Source: Pseudomonadota bacterium
Lineage (GTDB): Bacteria; Pseudomonadota; Alphaproteobacteria; Acetobacterales; Acetobacteraceae
Length of the DNA: 18,708 nucleotides
Assembly (NCBI GenBank): GCA_021785335.1
Contig: JAJYFW010000003.1
Coordinates: forward strand, 1-18,708
Direction: 5' to 3'
Shown: in pieces, positions 6,779-14,244 of the stretch
Layout of the letters: each line of letters begins with the position of its first letter
How positions within the stretch are numbered: position 1 is the first letter of the stretch
The notes under the pieces: model-generated
Seen by the model: only the letters and a program-made list of their open reading frames with translations
Databases searched by the model: none
Told to the model about the DNA's origin: nothing
Made by a program: the position numbers and the translations under genes

Positions 6779-7062
6779 GGGCTGAACACCCCAGCCTGCG
6801 TTGGCGCCGTGCCGACCAGGACGGCGAACCCGCCGGCGACCAATGCGGCCGCCTCGGGCTGCGGAAAACTGGCCTGCTCGCCGCTGTTGTTCGGGGCCCT
6901 CGCCGGCAGCAATGGGTGCGCCGCCGGAAAATATCGGGCCGTCAACGTAACGGTCTGCCAGGCGCCGGTGACCGGGGACCAGGCGGCGAGGTCCGCGGCG
7001 GTCGCGAGGACCGGGACGATTGCCGTTGCGGTTGTGACAAAACCGACTTGGAGCCGTGCCAT
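6775..7062 (-). CDS. Small phage head-type protein, unrecognised
   Basis: The product is 95 residues. The start ATG at 7062 has GGAGGG about seven bases upstream, inside the end of the previous gene, and the stop overlaps the protease start. The C-terminal half contains GEQASFPQPEAAALVAGG followed by FAVLVG. This resembles a short motif (GE.A.F....A..Lv..G.A) seen in many small proteins of phage head modules. The N-terminal half is strand-rich (LQVGFV, TVTLTARYF). No enzymatic motif is present. It may be a head-completion or connector-like accessory protein, but that is only inferred from position. Confidence 0.72.
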   Translation of the reverse strand: MARLQVGFVTTATAIVPVLATAADLAAWSPVTGAWQTVTLTARYFPAAHPLLPARAPNNSGEQASFPQPEAAALVAGGFAVLVGTAPTQAGVFSP

Positions 7063-7065
7063 GGT

Positions 7066-7800
7066 TCAGCCCTCCGCCTTTACCGCTGGCCGCAACGGGC
7101 GCCTCTTGGGGTCAGCGAAAACCGCCACCCCGCTGTCAACGAGGCGCCAGGCGATTGCGGCCTCGAAGCCCGCGCACTCGTTTGTCCGGTAGGGGGGATG
7201 CAGCTCGAGGAACCGCACGGTGTGCAGCTCCGGAGGGCGGGGGCGTGCGATGGCGTGTGCCAGCTGAGAGGTGGCGCCGGCGAGGAATGTTGCGAGCGCC
7301 TCGCCGTTCAACGGAAACTGCTCGCTGGGCAAATCCATGACGCCCAGCAGCCGCTCCATGCCCGACTGGACGGCAACCCCTCGGATCCGGACCAAGTTGG
7401 CTCGCGCGGCCAGCGCACCGCGCATCGCGGCCGCGAAGGCGGCGATGGCAGACCGGTACGTTTCGACGAGGCGCTCGACGGCCGCCTCCTTCTGTGCGGC
7501 CTCGAGGTGCCGGAGGCGCGCAACCAGCTGCGGCTCCAGGGCGGCCAGGCGCTCGAGCTGGAGCCGCAGGCCGGCCAGGCGCTCGTTCGCGGCGATCAGT
7601 TTCGTGACCCCGGTCGAGCTGGTGTCCAAGAGCAGCGTGCGCCGTGCCTGCTCCGCGGCCGCGATCGCCGCTTGTGCCTCGTCGTGGGCCGCGTCGCACT
7701 CAGCGAGCGCCGCCAGGACCGTTGCGATTTCGGCGGGGAGCTCCGCCGGGGCCGGTGTGTCGCGCCGCCCTGCGAGGGCGATCAGCTCGTCGATGTGCAT
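7066..7800 (-). CDS. Coiled-coil protein of the packaging block, unrecognised
   Basis: The product is 244 residues from ATG 7800. The frame is open far upstream, but there it lies antiparallel in frame to a better-supported gene, so the internal ATG is preferred; it overlaps that gene by 19 bases. Residues about 20-150 are alanine/leucine-rich helices likely to form a coiled coil (for example AALEPQLVARLRHLEAAQKE). The C-terminus carries VRFLELHPPYRTNECAGFEA and a GVAVFAD strand, resembling the C-terminal motif of the next gene. A scaffold-like or head-associated role is possible because scaffold proteins are helical, but nothing specific is recognised. Confidence 0.68.
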   Translation of the reverse strand: MHIDELIALAGRRDTPAPAELPAEIATVLAALAECDAAHDEAQAAIAAAEQARRTLLLDTSSTGVTKLIAANERLAGLRLQLERLAALEPQLVARLRHLEAAQKEAAVERLVETYRSAIAAFAAAMRGALAARANLVRIRGVAVQSGMERLLGVMDLPSEQFPLNGEALATFLAGATSQLAHAIARPRPPELHTVRFLELHPPYRTNECAGFEAAIAWRLVDSGVAVFADPKRRPLRPAVKAEG

Positions 7801-8231
7801 GATGCGGACCGTGCACTGGGTGGCTTGGAAGCGCCGGAGGAGATTTTTCCAAGATCGGCGCCCATGCCCGCGTTCCCGGCCGCGACCCCGTTTATGGTCC
7901 AGGCGCCCGGCGCGGGGCCGAAGTCCAGGATGCGGTCGAGCAGCCATGCGAGCGATCCCGGCGGCCCAGGGCGTCGAGCCCGGACGGCCGCGCGGCGGGC
8001 GAGCGCGGTTGCCAATGCCGTCGCGCGGGTGAACCGTGCGCCCTCGAAACGGCCGAGGGCCACCAACAGAAGGCCGTCGCGGACCGCCGCCTCGCGCTGG
8101 CGCAGCCACCACGCGGGGGCCAGCCGGTCGATGGCCCAAGCGCGATCCTCGGGGGGAAGGGGCGCCAGTGCCGAGAGCACGCGGTTCAGCCTGTCGACGT
8201 CGCGGGCGGTGGCGGGACGCTCGGCCGTCAT
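7782..8231 (-). CDS. Unrecognised protein downstream of small terminase
   Basis: The product is 149 residues. ATG 8231 overlaps the terminase stop as ATGA (8228-8231), which fixes the start. The N-terminal two thirds are helical and rich in Ala, Leu and Arg (DRLNRVLSALAPLPPEDRAW, then AVRDGLLLVALGRFEGARF). A glycine-rich segment follows and the tail is Ser-rich. In many phages the large terminase would occupy this place; this protein is far too short and has no Walker motif, so it is not one. It may partner the small terminase, but there is no direct evidence. Confidence 0.68.
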   Translation of the reverse strand: MTAERPATARDVDRLNRVLSALAPLPPEDRAWAIDRLAPAWWLRQREAAVRDGLLLVALGRFEGARFTRATALATALARRAAVRARRPGPPGSLAWLLDRILDFGPAPGAWTINGVAAGNAGMGADLGKISSGASKPPSARSASCTSTS

Positions 8232-8644
8232 TCGTCGCCGTCCGCGACGTCGGCGGTGTCCCATGGTCCGGGCGGTCGCCTCGAGCCGTCCGCCCGCAAC
8301 GACCGCGGCGTCTCAGCCACGTTGGCGCGTCTGGCCGGCAATAGGCCCAGCTCTCGCTCGATCTTCGCTGCCTCGGCCGATGCTTGCCTCGCGACGGAGT
8401 GCCAGGCGCTGATCTGCGGGACACGCGATCTCGAAGCCTCGACGATCACGCCGCTGGCACTGATCTGCCGTTGCGCCTCGCGCCATCGTGCCACGGCCGC
8501 GCTGTAGCGCTCGATCGCCGGCAGCGTGGCCTCCGTCAACGTGTGCGCCCGCGCCAGTTCCTCGACGGTGGTGATCCAGACGCGGCGCGCATCGCGCGAA
8601 AGGTGACGCGGCGGACGAAGCCGCACCGGACGCTGCGGGCTCAT
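8228..8644 (-). CDS. terS: Phage terminase small subunit, P27 family
   Basis: The product is 138 residues. Small terminases recognise the packaging site on DNA and hand it to the large subunit. The core LSRDARRVWITTVEELARA (19-37), LTEATLPAIERYSAAVARW and the later block VPQISAWHSVARQASAEAAK followed by ERELGLLP match the P27 (Terminase_4) pattern. ATG 8644 is preferred, with a G-rich stretch seven bases upstream; a TTG at 8683 is the alternative. It is the first gene of the leftward packaging block and lies about 240 bases from an array of phased repeats that could be its binding site. With no large subunit visible, it would redirect a helper phage's terminase, the usual logic of satellite TerS proteins. 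Confidence 0.85.
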   Translation of the reverse strand: MSPQRPVRLRPPRHLSRDARRVWITTVEELARAHTLTEATLPAIERYSAAVARWREAQRQISASGVIVEASRSRVPQISAWHSVARQASAEAAKIERELGLLPARRANVAETPRSLRADGSRRPPGPWDTADVADGDE

Positions 8645-9157
8645 GCCGATACCCCCCCACGTTTTTCGAGTCGAGTTTTCCAATTTCGCAAGTAGGGAAA
8701 TTTGCCTACGCGGCGGTCTACGCCGGCCAGGACCCCTATTTTCAGACCCCTTACCCTCCCGGAACGATCAAGCGACCACCCCCGCCACGGTCCGCCCGCG
8801 CGTCGAGCCTGGGTGACGGTCGGACGGGCAGGCTTGCCAGCGGGAAGGTGACCGGGCGGCGCGTGGCCGATGCGCACCGTGCCGACGGTACGCGGCGGTA
8901 CGCGGCCGGTGCGCGGGCAGTGCGCGTCGGTGCGCGTCGTCGAGACCTGCGGTAGTGCCTGGTCGCCGATCGCCGAACAAGGCTTACCAGGTGCAGCAGC
9001 CCTGCCCGGCGCGTGGTCGTCCGGCCGTGCCAGGCGCGAGGGTGGGGAACCGGCGCGCGACCGACCGGCCGCGCAGCCCCGTATGTTTTCGCCCCTGGTA
9101 AGATCTTTATCTAGAAGGGTGTTCACCATAGTGAACACCTACAAAACCGCTTGTTGT
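8645..9157. other. Regulatory/packaging-site region between modules
   Basis: This 513-base stretch has no convincing gene. It holds phased 9-bp repeats (8886-8936), a nearby inverted copy (8871-8879), an A/T-rich patch with GATCTTTATCTAGA at 9102-9115, and the first of four palindromes. It separates the replication block from the packaging block, so the packaging promoter, a cos/pac site or a replication origin could all lie here. An open minus frame across it has no family resemblance and I treat it as chance. Confidence 0.55.
8871..8936. repeat. Helically phased 9-bp repeat array
   Basis: Five direct copies close to CGGTRCGCG begin at 8886, 8896, 8907, 8918 and 8928. The spacings are 10, 11, 11 and 10 bases, one DNA turn each. 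The fourth copy is CAGTGCGCG. An inverted copy, TGCGCACCG, lies at 8871-8879. Such phasing places all sites on one face of the helix, as for cooperative protein binding. Candidate ligands are the small terminase encoded 240 bases away or a replication protein. Confidence 0.7.
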
Positions 9158-9226
9158 TCACCATGGTGAACACCTACGGGCCTTGTTGTTCACCTTCGTG
9201 AACATCTGATGTTCACCTTCGTGAAC
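9121..9226. repeat. Four GTTCAC-N4-GTGAAC palindromes
   Basis: Copies lie at 9121-9136, 9156-9171, 9188-9203 and 9211-9226. The second, GTTCACCATGGTGAAC, is a perfect 16-bp palindrome; the others differ only in the central four bases. A CTACAAAACCG motif recurs beside the first and last copies. The last two lie within the 3' end of the winged-helix gene and the second overlaps its stop. They look like operators or iterons for a dimeric DNA-binding protein. Confidence 0.8.
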
Positions 9227-9634
9227 AGCTACAAAACCGGAATCGCCAATCTCACCGCCGTCCGAGGGGGCAGGCCCCGCCGCTATGAGACGCCAGCGGT
9301 TCGTCGGCTCGAAGCCGCCGGCGAGCGGGAGCCAGGTCAGCGAGTAGCGGGATGGCGCCCGCCCGCGACCTCGAGCAACATCCACAAGGCCGGCATGTTG
9401 AAGCTCTGCGATGGCCCCGGTGATGAGCCGCCAGCCGACGCCGGCAGCCTCGAGCTGCTCGCGTGGCGCGGTGAGGTGCCCGTTCTCTCTGCCGCCATGC
9501 TTGATGTGCTCCAGCATGAGGAAATCCAGGAGGCGCCGCGCGTTGATGCCGAGCCCGCGCCAGGCGGGGCTTTCCAGCAGGCTGCGCGGTAGCATCACGA
9601 ACGGCTCGGTCTGCTGGGTGCGGCGCTTCACCAT
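9158..9634 (-). CDS. Winged-helix protein, putative replication/regulatory protein
   Basis: The product is 158 residues. The pattern [57 protein letters not shown] and a wing-like segment SRYSLTWLP, then NRWR, is one I associate with small helix-turn-helix proteins common in alphaproteobacterial prophages and islands. It probably binds DNA. ATG 9634 overlaps the primase stop by seven bases (ATGGTGA), so it is coupled to primase translation. Its final codons are built from the GTTCAC palindromes, so the gene may carry its own binding sites. Whether it is a replication initiator or a regulator cannot be told from sequence. Confidence 0.75.
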   Translation of the reverse strand: MVKRRTQQTEPFVMLPRSLLESPAWRGLGINARRLLDFLMLEHIKHGGRENGHLTAPREQLEAAGVGWRLITGAIAELQHAGLVDVARGRGRAPSRYSLTWLPLAGGFEPTNRWRLIAAGPAPSDGGEIGDSGFVAVHEGEHQMFTKVNNKARRCSPW

Positions 9635-10545
9635 GCGGCGGCGCTCTCGTTGAGCATGTCCAGCCAGTCGGTGTCCGTGTCGGGCGGGATATGCACCTGG
9701 ACCTCCACGCCGGCCCGCGTGAGCCGGTGGGCGAGGGCGTAGGCGGCGCGCTGGCCGGTGTAGCTGCGGTCGTGGTCGCCGAAGACGTGGAGCAGCCGGA
9801 CGCCAGGTGGGGGGACGAAGCTCTCGAGCCCATGCGCGGACAGCGCTGCCCACACGGGCAGCCCATCGTGCAGTTGGTGAGCGGCCAACGCAGTCTCGAC
9901 GCCCTCGGCGACACCCATCACGGACCCTGGATCGTGGAGGCGGACGGCGGCGCCAGTGATGCTGTCGGCCGGTGGCGCCACCTTCTTCCGCGGGTCGACC
10001 GGGGCGTCGTAGACGCGCTGTATCGACTGCAAGGAGCCATCAGGGCCGTGTATCGGCGCCACTACCGCGGGGTATCGCCCGACCAGCTTGCCGTCTTCGC
10101 CGAAGAAGGGGAGCGCCGGATGTCCGCGCAGCGCCGGCGACGAAACCGACAATCCGCGACGGCGCAAATATGTATCAACAACAGACGGTTCGTCTGCTTC
10201 GCTGAGAAGTCGCTCGATCTTCGCCAGCCGCGCGGCCCGGTCCGATCGCGGGGGAGCAGCGGGCGATGTGATGGGCGCGCCGGTGCCGATCACCTTGTCG
10301 ACCTCGCGGCACGCGGTGGCGTGGTCCCAGCCGTTGAGTTTGCGCAACAAGATGATGCCGGAGCCGGCGCCGCACTGGTTGCAGTAGTAGCTCCCGGACC
10401 CATCCTTGTCGTCGAACCGGAACCTGTCCCGGCCGCCGCACATGGGACAGGGGCCGTGCTTGTTGACCAGGTAGCGCGGGCCGACGCCGAGCTGTAGCAG
10501 CACCTCCCGCCACCGGCCGCGCGCTCGCTCGACGGTGGCGGTCAT
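9628..10545 (-). CDS. P4-type primase (zinc ribbon plus Toprim)
   Basis: The product is 305 residues. An N-terminal zinc ribbon has Cys33, Cys36, Cys55 and Cys58 (CPMC, then CNQC), as in phage P4 alpha-type and DnaG-type primases. A Toprim_3-like domain follows, with the conserved acidic motif [10 protein letters not shown] (Glu214, Glu217) and FGDHD (Asp257, Asp259). There is no fused helicase domain; the separate helicase gene just upstream supplies it. ATG 10545 overlaps the helicase stop (ATGA, 10542-10545), which sets the start. It likely synthesises primers for autonomous replication of the excised element. Confidence 0.88.
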   Translation of the reverse strand: MTATVERARGRWREVLLQLGVGPRYLVNKHGPCPMCGGRDRFRFDDKDGSGSYYCNQCGAGSGIILLRKLNGWDHATACREVDKVIGTGAPITSPAAPPRSDRAARLAKIERLLSEADEPSVVDTYLRRRGLSVSSPALRGHPALPFFGEDGKLVGRYPAVVAPIHGPDGSLQSIQRVYDAPVDPRKKVAPPADSITGAAVRLHDPGSVMGVAEGVETALAAHQLHDGLPVWAALSAHGLESFVPPPGVRLLHVFGDHDRSYTGQRAAYALAHRLTRAGVEVQVHIPPDTDTDWLDMLNESAAAW

Positions 10546-12068
10546 GGTGAGCCTCGCCGGCGATGGCCGGCCGCCGACTTCGCGAAGGCGATCGCGCGCG
10601 ACCGCACCCACGCTCTTGTGGCCGCCTCGGGCGGCTCGGGGGCGGGCAGGTCCCAGGACCGCGTTGCCGGCCAGTGGTGGAACTTCTCCCGGAACTTCTG
10701 CGCAGCCCAGCCCGCCTTGTAGTTCTTCTCGCGGGCGATCCAGAGCAGCTGCCGGTAAAACCCCTCCTTAGCGCCCGGCGAATGCGCCGGCGGCACTGCA
10801 CCCCCTCCGCGCCGTGTCTCGACGAGGTCACCGTCCGCCACGGCCACCGGCGCGGCTCGCCTCGCGGGCTGCCACCCACACCGCGGGCACGCATCCCCGG
10901 CGTTCCTGATGGCGCTGCATTCCGGGCATGTCGTGAGCGTGGTCGCCCCCGATCGTCCGCGGGCCGCCTGCGAGTGGTTCACCGCTCGCCGGTCGGTATC
11001 GAGGGCCCATTCGATGTTGTCCTCGGCGTAACCGTGGATGAGCGTCGCGCCGGCGTGGTCGAGGATGAGCGCATCCGTCTTTCCGGGGAACGGTCGCAGC
11101 ACTCGCCCGACCATCTGCCGGTAGAGGCCCAGGCTTTTGGTCGGGCGCGCCAGCACCAGGCAGGAGACGTCCGGCTGGTCCCAGCCCTCGGTCAAGATCA
11201 TGGCGTTCGTCACGACCTCGATCCGTCCGGCGGCGAGCTGCGCCAGGATCGCGTCTCGCTGCTCCGGCGGCGTTGCGCCGTCGATATGTTCCGCCATGAT
11301 GTCGGACCGGCGGAACTCGTCGCGAAGATGCACCGAATGTTGGACGCCCGTGGCGAACACGACCGTCTTGCGTCCCTGGGCCAGGCGCAGCCAGTGCTCG
11401 ACGACGTCGCCGACAAGCTTTGGTCGGTCCATCCGTTCCGCGAGCTGGGCCTCGGCGTAGTCGCCTGCCTGGATCTGGACGCCCTTGAGATCCGGCTCGG
11501 TGGGCGCGTAGACCCGCGTCGGCACTAAGTAACCGCCCCCGATCAACTGCGAGATGGCGGGGCACTCGACCATCGTGTTGAAGACGTTCCCGAGTCCCCG
11601 GCCGTCCCCGCGGACCGGCGTGGCCGTCAGCCCCAAGACGATCGCGGCTGGGTATTGCTCGAGGAGGCGGAGGTAGGTGCGGGCCCGCACGTGGTGGGCT
11701 TCGTCGAGCACGATGGTGTCGGCCGGCGGAAGCTCGACCAGGTGACTGCGCACCGCCCGCGCGTGCAACGTGGCAACCGAGGCGATCTGCAGGCGGACGT
11801 GGAGCCGCGTGGCGTGACCCGGCAGCAAGACACCGTGGTCGCACCCGAGCTCGTGGAGCTTTCGTGCCGCCTGCGTAATCAGCTCGCGGCGGTGAGCGAG
11901 GAAAAGCACCCGCTTGCCTTCCGCGAGCGCGTCCCGGACGAACGATGCGGCGATGACGGTTTTTCCCGCCCCGGTCGGCGCGACCAAGAGCACTCGGCGC
12001 TGCCCCGCGGCGATCCGCTCGCGGACCCGGGCGATGACGTCTGCTTGATACGGTCGAAGTGTTTGCAC
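10542..12068 (-). CDS. SF2 DEAD/DEAH-type helicase with zinc ribbon
   Basis: The product is 508 residues. Helicase motifs appear in order: Q-motif-like RPYQADVI (5-12), Walker A APTGAGKT (30-37), LAHRREL, DEAH (122-125), TATP (148-151) and motif [11 protein letters not shown] (318-326). After the two RecA folds a zinc ribbon has Cys381, Cys384, Cys394 and Cys397 (CPEC, CPRC). The last about 100 residues, with YNKAGWAAQ-like sequence and WP.TRSW, resemble the C-terminal region of phage SSL2-type helicases. The GTG start at 12068 has AGGTG five bases upstream. It heads the helicase-primase-winged-helix operon and is expected to unwind the element's origin during replication. Confidence 0.9.
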   Translation of the reverse strand: MQTLRPYQADVIARVRERIAAGQRRVLLVAPTGAGKTVIAASFVRDALAEGKRVLFLAHRRELITQAARKLHELGCDHGVLLPGHATRLHVRLQIASVATLHARAVRSHLVELPPADTIVLDEAHHVRARTYLRLLEQYPAAIVLGLTATPVRGDGRGLGNVFNTMVECPAISQLIGGGYLVPTRVYAPTEPDLKGVQIQAGDYAEAQLAERMDRPKLVGDVVEHWLRLAQGRKTVVFATGVQHSVHLRDEFRRSDIMAEHIDGATPPEQRDAILAQLAAGRIEVVTNAMILTEGWDQPDVSCLVLARPTKSLGLYRQMVGRVLRPFPGKTDALILDHAGATLIHGYAEDNIEWALDTDRRAVNHSQAARGRSGATTLTTCPECSAIRNAGDACPRCGWQPARRAAPVAVADGDLVETRRGGGAVPPAHSPGAKEGFYRQLLWIAREKNYKAGWAAQKFREKFHHWPATRSWDLPAPEPPEAATRAWVRSRAIAFAKSAAGHRRRGSP

Positions 12069-12100
12069 GTCGGCACCTCACGGCGTGCCGGCGAAAGACC

Positions 12101-12128
12101 TTGACGTAGAGCGGGGATTCTCTATTTT
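12101..12128 (+). promoter_or_regulatory. Possible sigma70-like promoter, antisense orientation
   Basis: TTGACG (12101-12106) and TATTTT (12123-12128) are separated by 16 bases. They point rightward, against the surrounding genes, so transcription would run antisense to the AlpA-like gene. No coding start follows. It may be chance. Confidence 0.3.
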
Positions 12129-12189
12129 CCGCCTGTCGTCGTCGAAATCCCCGCGCCGTCCGGTCCCACGCCGGGCGGCGCTTCTACGT
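12104..12189. repeat. Nested inverted repeats between regulator and helicase genes
   Basis: GCGGGGATT (12111-12119) pairs perfectly with AATCCCCGC (12146-12154). The adjacent ACGTAGA (12104-12110) pairs with TCTACGT (12183-12189). Together they could fold as one long arm with a side loop, or as two operators, in the leader of the helicase operon. Confidence 0.55.
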
Positions 12190-12425
12190 TAAGCCGCCTC
12201 CGCTTGTGCGGCCGCGGCGGCCTTCGCGCGGCGCCCCTGCGGACGAATGGGAGCCTTCGGCAAGCTACCGACGAAGCGCTCCACCGACTCTGCCGTGATG
12301 ACGGTTTTCGATGCCAGCTTACGCGCATCGAGCGCGCCGGCCCCGCATAGCTCGTACACCGTGCTACGGCTCGCTCCGATCGCCGCGGCGGTTTCCTCTA
12401 CATCCAGGAGAAGCTTGGTGGTCAT
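12189..12425 (-). CDS. AlpA-like excisionase/regulator (helix-turn-helix)
   Basis: The product is 78 residues. A MerR/AlpA-type helix-turn-helix spans about residues 6-50: LLLDVEETAAAIGASRSTVY, then ELCGAGALDARKL and TVITAESVERFV, the usual layout of excisionase-family DNA-binding domains. A basic Ala-rich tail follows (GRRAKAAAAAQ). ATG 12425 has AGGTG six bases upstream; a GTG at 12434 is possible. Proteins of this type control excision and transcription in P4-like elements and PICIs. It sits between the integrase pair and the replication operon and is the only visible transcription-regulator candidate besides the winged-helix protein. Confidence 0.8.
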   Translation of the reverse strand: MTTKLLLDVEETAAAIGASRSTVYELCGAGALDARKLASKTVITAESVERFVGSLPKAPIRPQGRRAKAAAAAQAEAA

Positions 12426-12484
12426 CGTCCGCACCTGTCGTTGTGAAAAGGTGCTGACCAGATAGAGCGAGGGCGCACGCTTCG

Positions 12485-12530
12485 AAAAAAGGGTTAAAAT
12501 AGCCCGGCCGATTTTTTCTTCCTGCCGGGC
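12485..12530 (-). terminator. Weak terminator-like hairpin at the end of the integrase operon
   Basis: On the minus strand GCCCGGC (12530-12524) pairs with GCCGGGC (12508-12502) across a 15-base loop, followed by TATTTTAACCC and six T residues. The stem lies in the last codons of the preceding gene. The gap between stem and T-run makes it weaker than a standard intrinsic terminator. Confidence 0.3.
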
Positions 12531-12991
12531 CGTGGCCGGGCGGCGGCGGCCTCAGCCGGTCCCCGCTCAGCAAGGACAAGTGCGACATCCAGGTCGATTG
12601 CGTGGTGCCGTGCACGCTTGATCCAGGTCGCGACGGCTTCCCGCCGGGCGGTAGCCCATGCAGCGAGAGCCGTGCCACCCAGGACGGCCAGCGTCCATTC
12701 CAGCGCAGCACCGCGGGCCTCGTTCGTCGCCTGGTCGACCGCCACGGCAAACGGCCTCTCGGTCAGTTCCTCGAACGTGTCCGCCAGGCGATGAAACAGC
12801 AGCAGGCGACGAAGATCAGCGGGCCGTCCCCGGCGCGCGGGCGCCGCTTCCTCCGCATCGAACCAGGCGAGCGCATCGTTCAGCCGGTCAGCGCAGCGCC
12901 GCGCGGCGGGGACGATGAGCGGTGGCGCGCCTGGCACCAGCTCGTGCGCCCGCTTGAGCGCCGTCACGGTGATGCGGGAGCGGCGCGCCAC
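12494..12991 (-). CDS. Unrecognised protein cotranscribed with integrase
   Basis: The product is 165 residues. It starts two bases after the integrase stop, so the two genes form an operon. It is mostly helical and rich in Ala and Arg. Segments visible include ITVTALKRAHELVPGAPPLI, a helix LLLFHRLADTFEELTERPF, a short hydrophobic patch around LAVLGGTALAAWA, and a lysine/arginine-rich tail (RPRPGRKKKS). The basic tail could bind nucleic acid. No family was recognised. An accessory role in integration or element maintenance is possible from position only. Confidence 0.68.
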   Translation of the reverse strand: MARRSRITVTALKRAHELVPGAPPLIVPAARRCADRLNDALAWFDAEEAAPARRGRPADLRRLLLFHRLADTFEELTERPFAVAVDQATNEARGAALEWTLAVLGGTALAAWATARREAVATWIKRARHHAIDLDVALVLAERGPAEAAAARPRPGRKKKSAGLF

Positions 12992-12993
12992 GT

Positions 12994-14244
12994 TCAGCCC
13001 TTCGCCCGCATCGGGATGACGTCGCCCGTGGCCGCCGTCGCCGTGCCGGTAGCGTATGCCGCCCAGTCCTCCATCAGCCGCCGCCGCCGCTGGAACAAGT
13101 CGCCCCTGGAATAAGCCTGCTCGACGGCGTCGCCGATGCGATGCGCAAGGGCCGTTTCGATGACCTCACGCGCGTAGGCCGTGTTCTCGCCGGCCCATGT
13201 CCGAAACGAAGATCGGAAGCCGTGCAGCGTGACGCCCGGGGGAAGCAGTTTCACCAGGGCAACGTCGCTAATCGGCTTGTCTGGCTTGGCCCCCGGAAAA
13301 ACCAACTCGTCGGCGCCGGGTTTATCGGGTCGCAGTCCGCGCAGGATCGCGACCGCGGGGGCGGGAAGGGGGATGCGGTGCTCGCGAGCAGCCTTCATGC
13401 GCGCGGCCGGGATCGTCCAGACGCCGTCCTTGATGTCGATCTCGCCCCACGTCGCGCCGCGGCACTCGGCGCTTCTGGTCGCGGTCAAGATCAGGATGGC
13501 CAACGCCTTCGCGGCGAAGCCCTGTCGCGTGGAAAGCTCCGCCATCAACGCGGGCACGGCCTTCCATTCCATCGCGGGATAGTGCTCGACCGGCGCCACC
13601 TTTTCCTTGGCCGGGAGCAGGTTTGCGAGATGCCCACGCCAGCGCGCGGGGTTCTCGCCGGAGCGCCAGCCGCGCGCCCTGGCGTAGTCCAGCGTCGCCT
13701 CGACGCGCTGCCGGACCCGGCTCGCCGTCTCGGTCTTCGTCCTCCATATCGGCTCGATCGCCTTCATCACGGCGCCGGTGTCGATCGCCGCGACGTTCAT
13801 CCCGCCCAGGATCGGCACCGCGTAATCGCGCATGCTGGCGCGCCACTGGCGTGCGTGCACCGGGCTACGCCAGGCCGCCTCATGGGCGGCGATGTAGAGC
13901 TCGACTACCTCCTGGAAGGTGAGGGCGCCGGGCCCTCCCTCTTTCGCCTCGCGGCGCTGCTGGGCGGGGTCGATCCCCTCGAGGAGCTGCTGGCGGAGTT
14001 TGCGAGCCTTGTCCCGGGCATCGGCCAGGCCGACCGTATGCACCGCCCCCAACCCAAGGTATCTCGTGGTCGGCCTCGCGCCCTTCGCGCCGGTCCCGCG
14101 CTCGGCGTAGCGGAAGATCCAGCTTGCGCGGCCGGCGCCTGTGACCTGCAAGTACAATCCGGCGCCGTCAGCGGTCACACCCTTCGCCCCGGCCTTGACC
14201 AGCGCGCTCACCTTCGCGGGTGACAACCTGGCCACCGTCCTCAT
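12994..14244 (-). CDS. int: Tyrosine recombinase/integrase, P4-type with DUF4102 N-terminus
   Basis: The product is 416 residues. The N-terminal arm-binding DUF4102-like domain spans about 1-95 (ADGAGLYLQVTGAGRASWIF, then RYLGLGAV and LADARDKARKLR). A SAM-like core-binding domain follows to about 205. The catalytic domain shows Arg257 (ATRSAECRG), Lys284, His341 and Arg344 (HGFRSSFR), His368 (LAHRIG) and the nucleophile Tyr378 (AYSRGD). All expected residues are present, so it should be active. ATG 14244 is used because it gives a family-like start; the frame is open to 14373 but the extra residues look non-coding. It lies 193 bases from the 3' end of tRNA-Cys, the likely attachment target. 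Confidence 0.93.
   Translation of the reverse strand: MRTVARLSPAKVSALVKAGAKGVTADGAGLYLQVTGAGRASWIFRYAERGTGAKGARPTTRYLGLGAVHTVGLADARDKARKLRQQLLEGIDPAQQRREAKEGGPGALTFQEVVELYIAAHEAAWRSPVHARQWRASMRDYAVPILGGMNVAAIDTGAVMKAIEPIWRTKTETASRVRQRVEATLDYARARGWRSGENPARWRGHLANLLPAKEKVAPVEHYPAMEWKAVPALMAELSTRQGFAAKALAILILTATRSAECRGATWGEIDIKDGVWTIPAARMKAAREHRIPLPAPAVAILRGLRPDKPGADELVFPGAKPDKPISDVALVKLLPPGVTLHGFRSSFRTWAGENTAYAREVIETALAHRIGDAVEQAYSRGDLFQRRRRLMEDWAAYATGTATAATGDVIPMRAKG

Noticed and set aside
7782..8231. Truncated large terminase after terS
   Set aside because: There is no Walker A or B motif or nuclease residues, and the length is far too short.
7801..8424. Upstream extension of the coiled-coil gene frame
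   Set aside because: The same bases are better explained by the terminase and its coupled neighbour in other frames, and the extension is Arg/Gly/Pro-rich as in chance GC-rich frames.
8641..9138. Minus-strand frame across the repeat region
   Set aside because: It covers the phased repeats, is low in complexity, and shows no family resemblance or good start.
8871..9226. CRISPR array
   Set aside because: Repeats are 9 or 16 bp with short or similar spacers and no cas genes are present.
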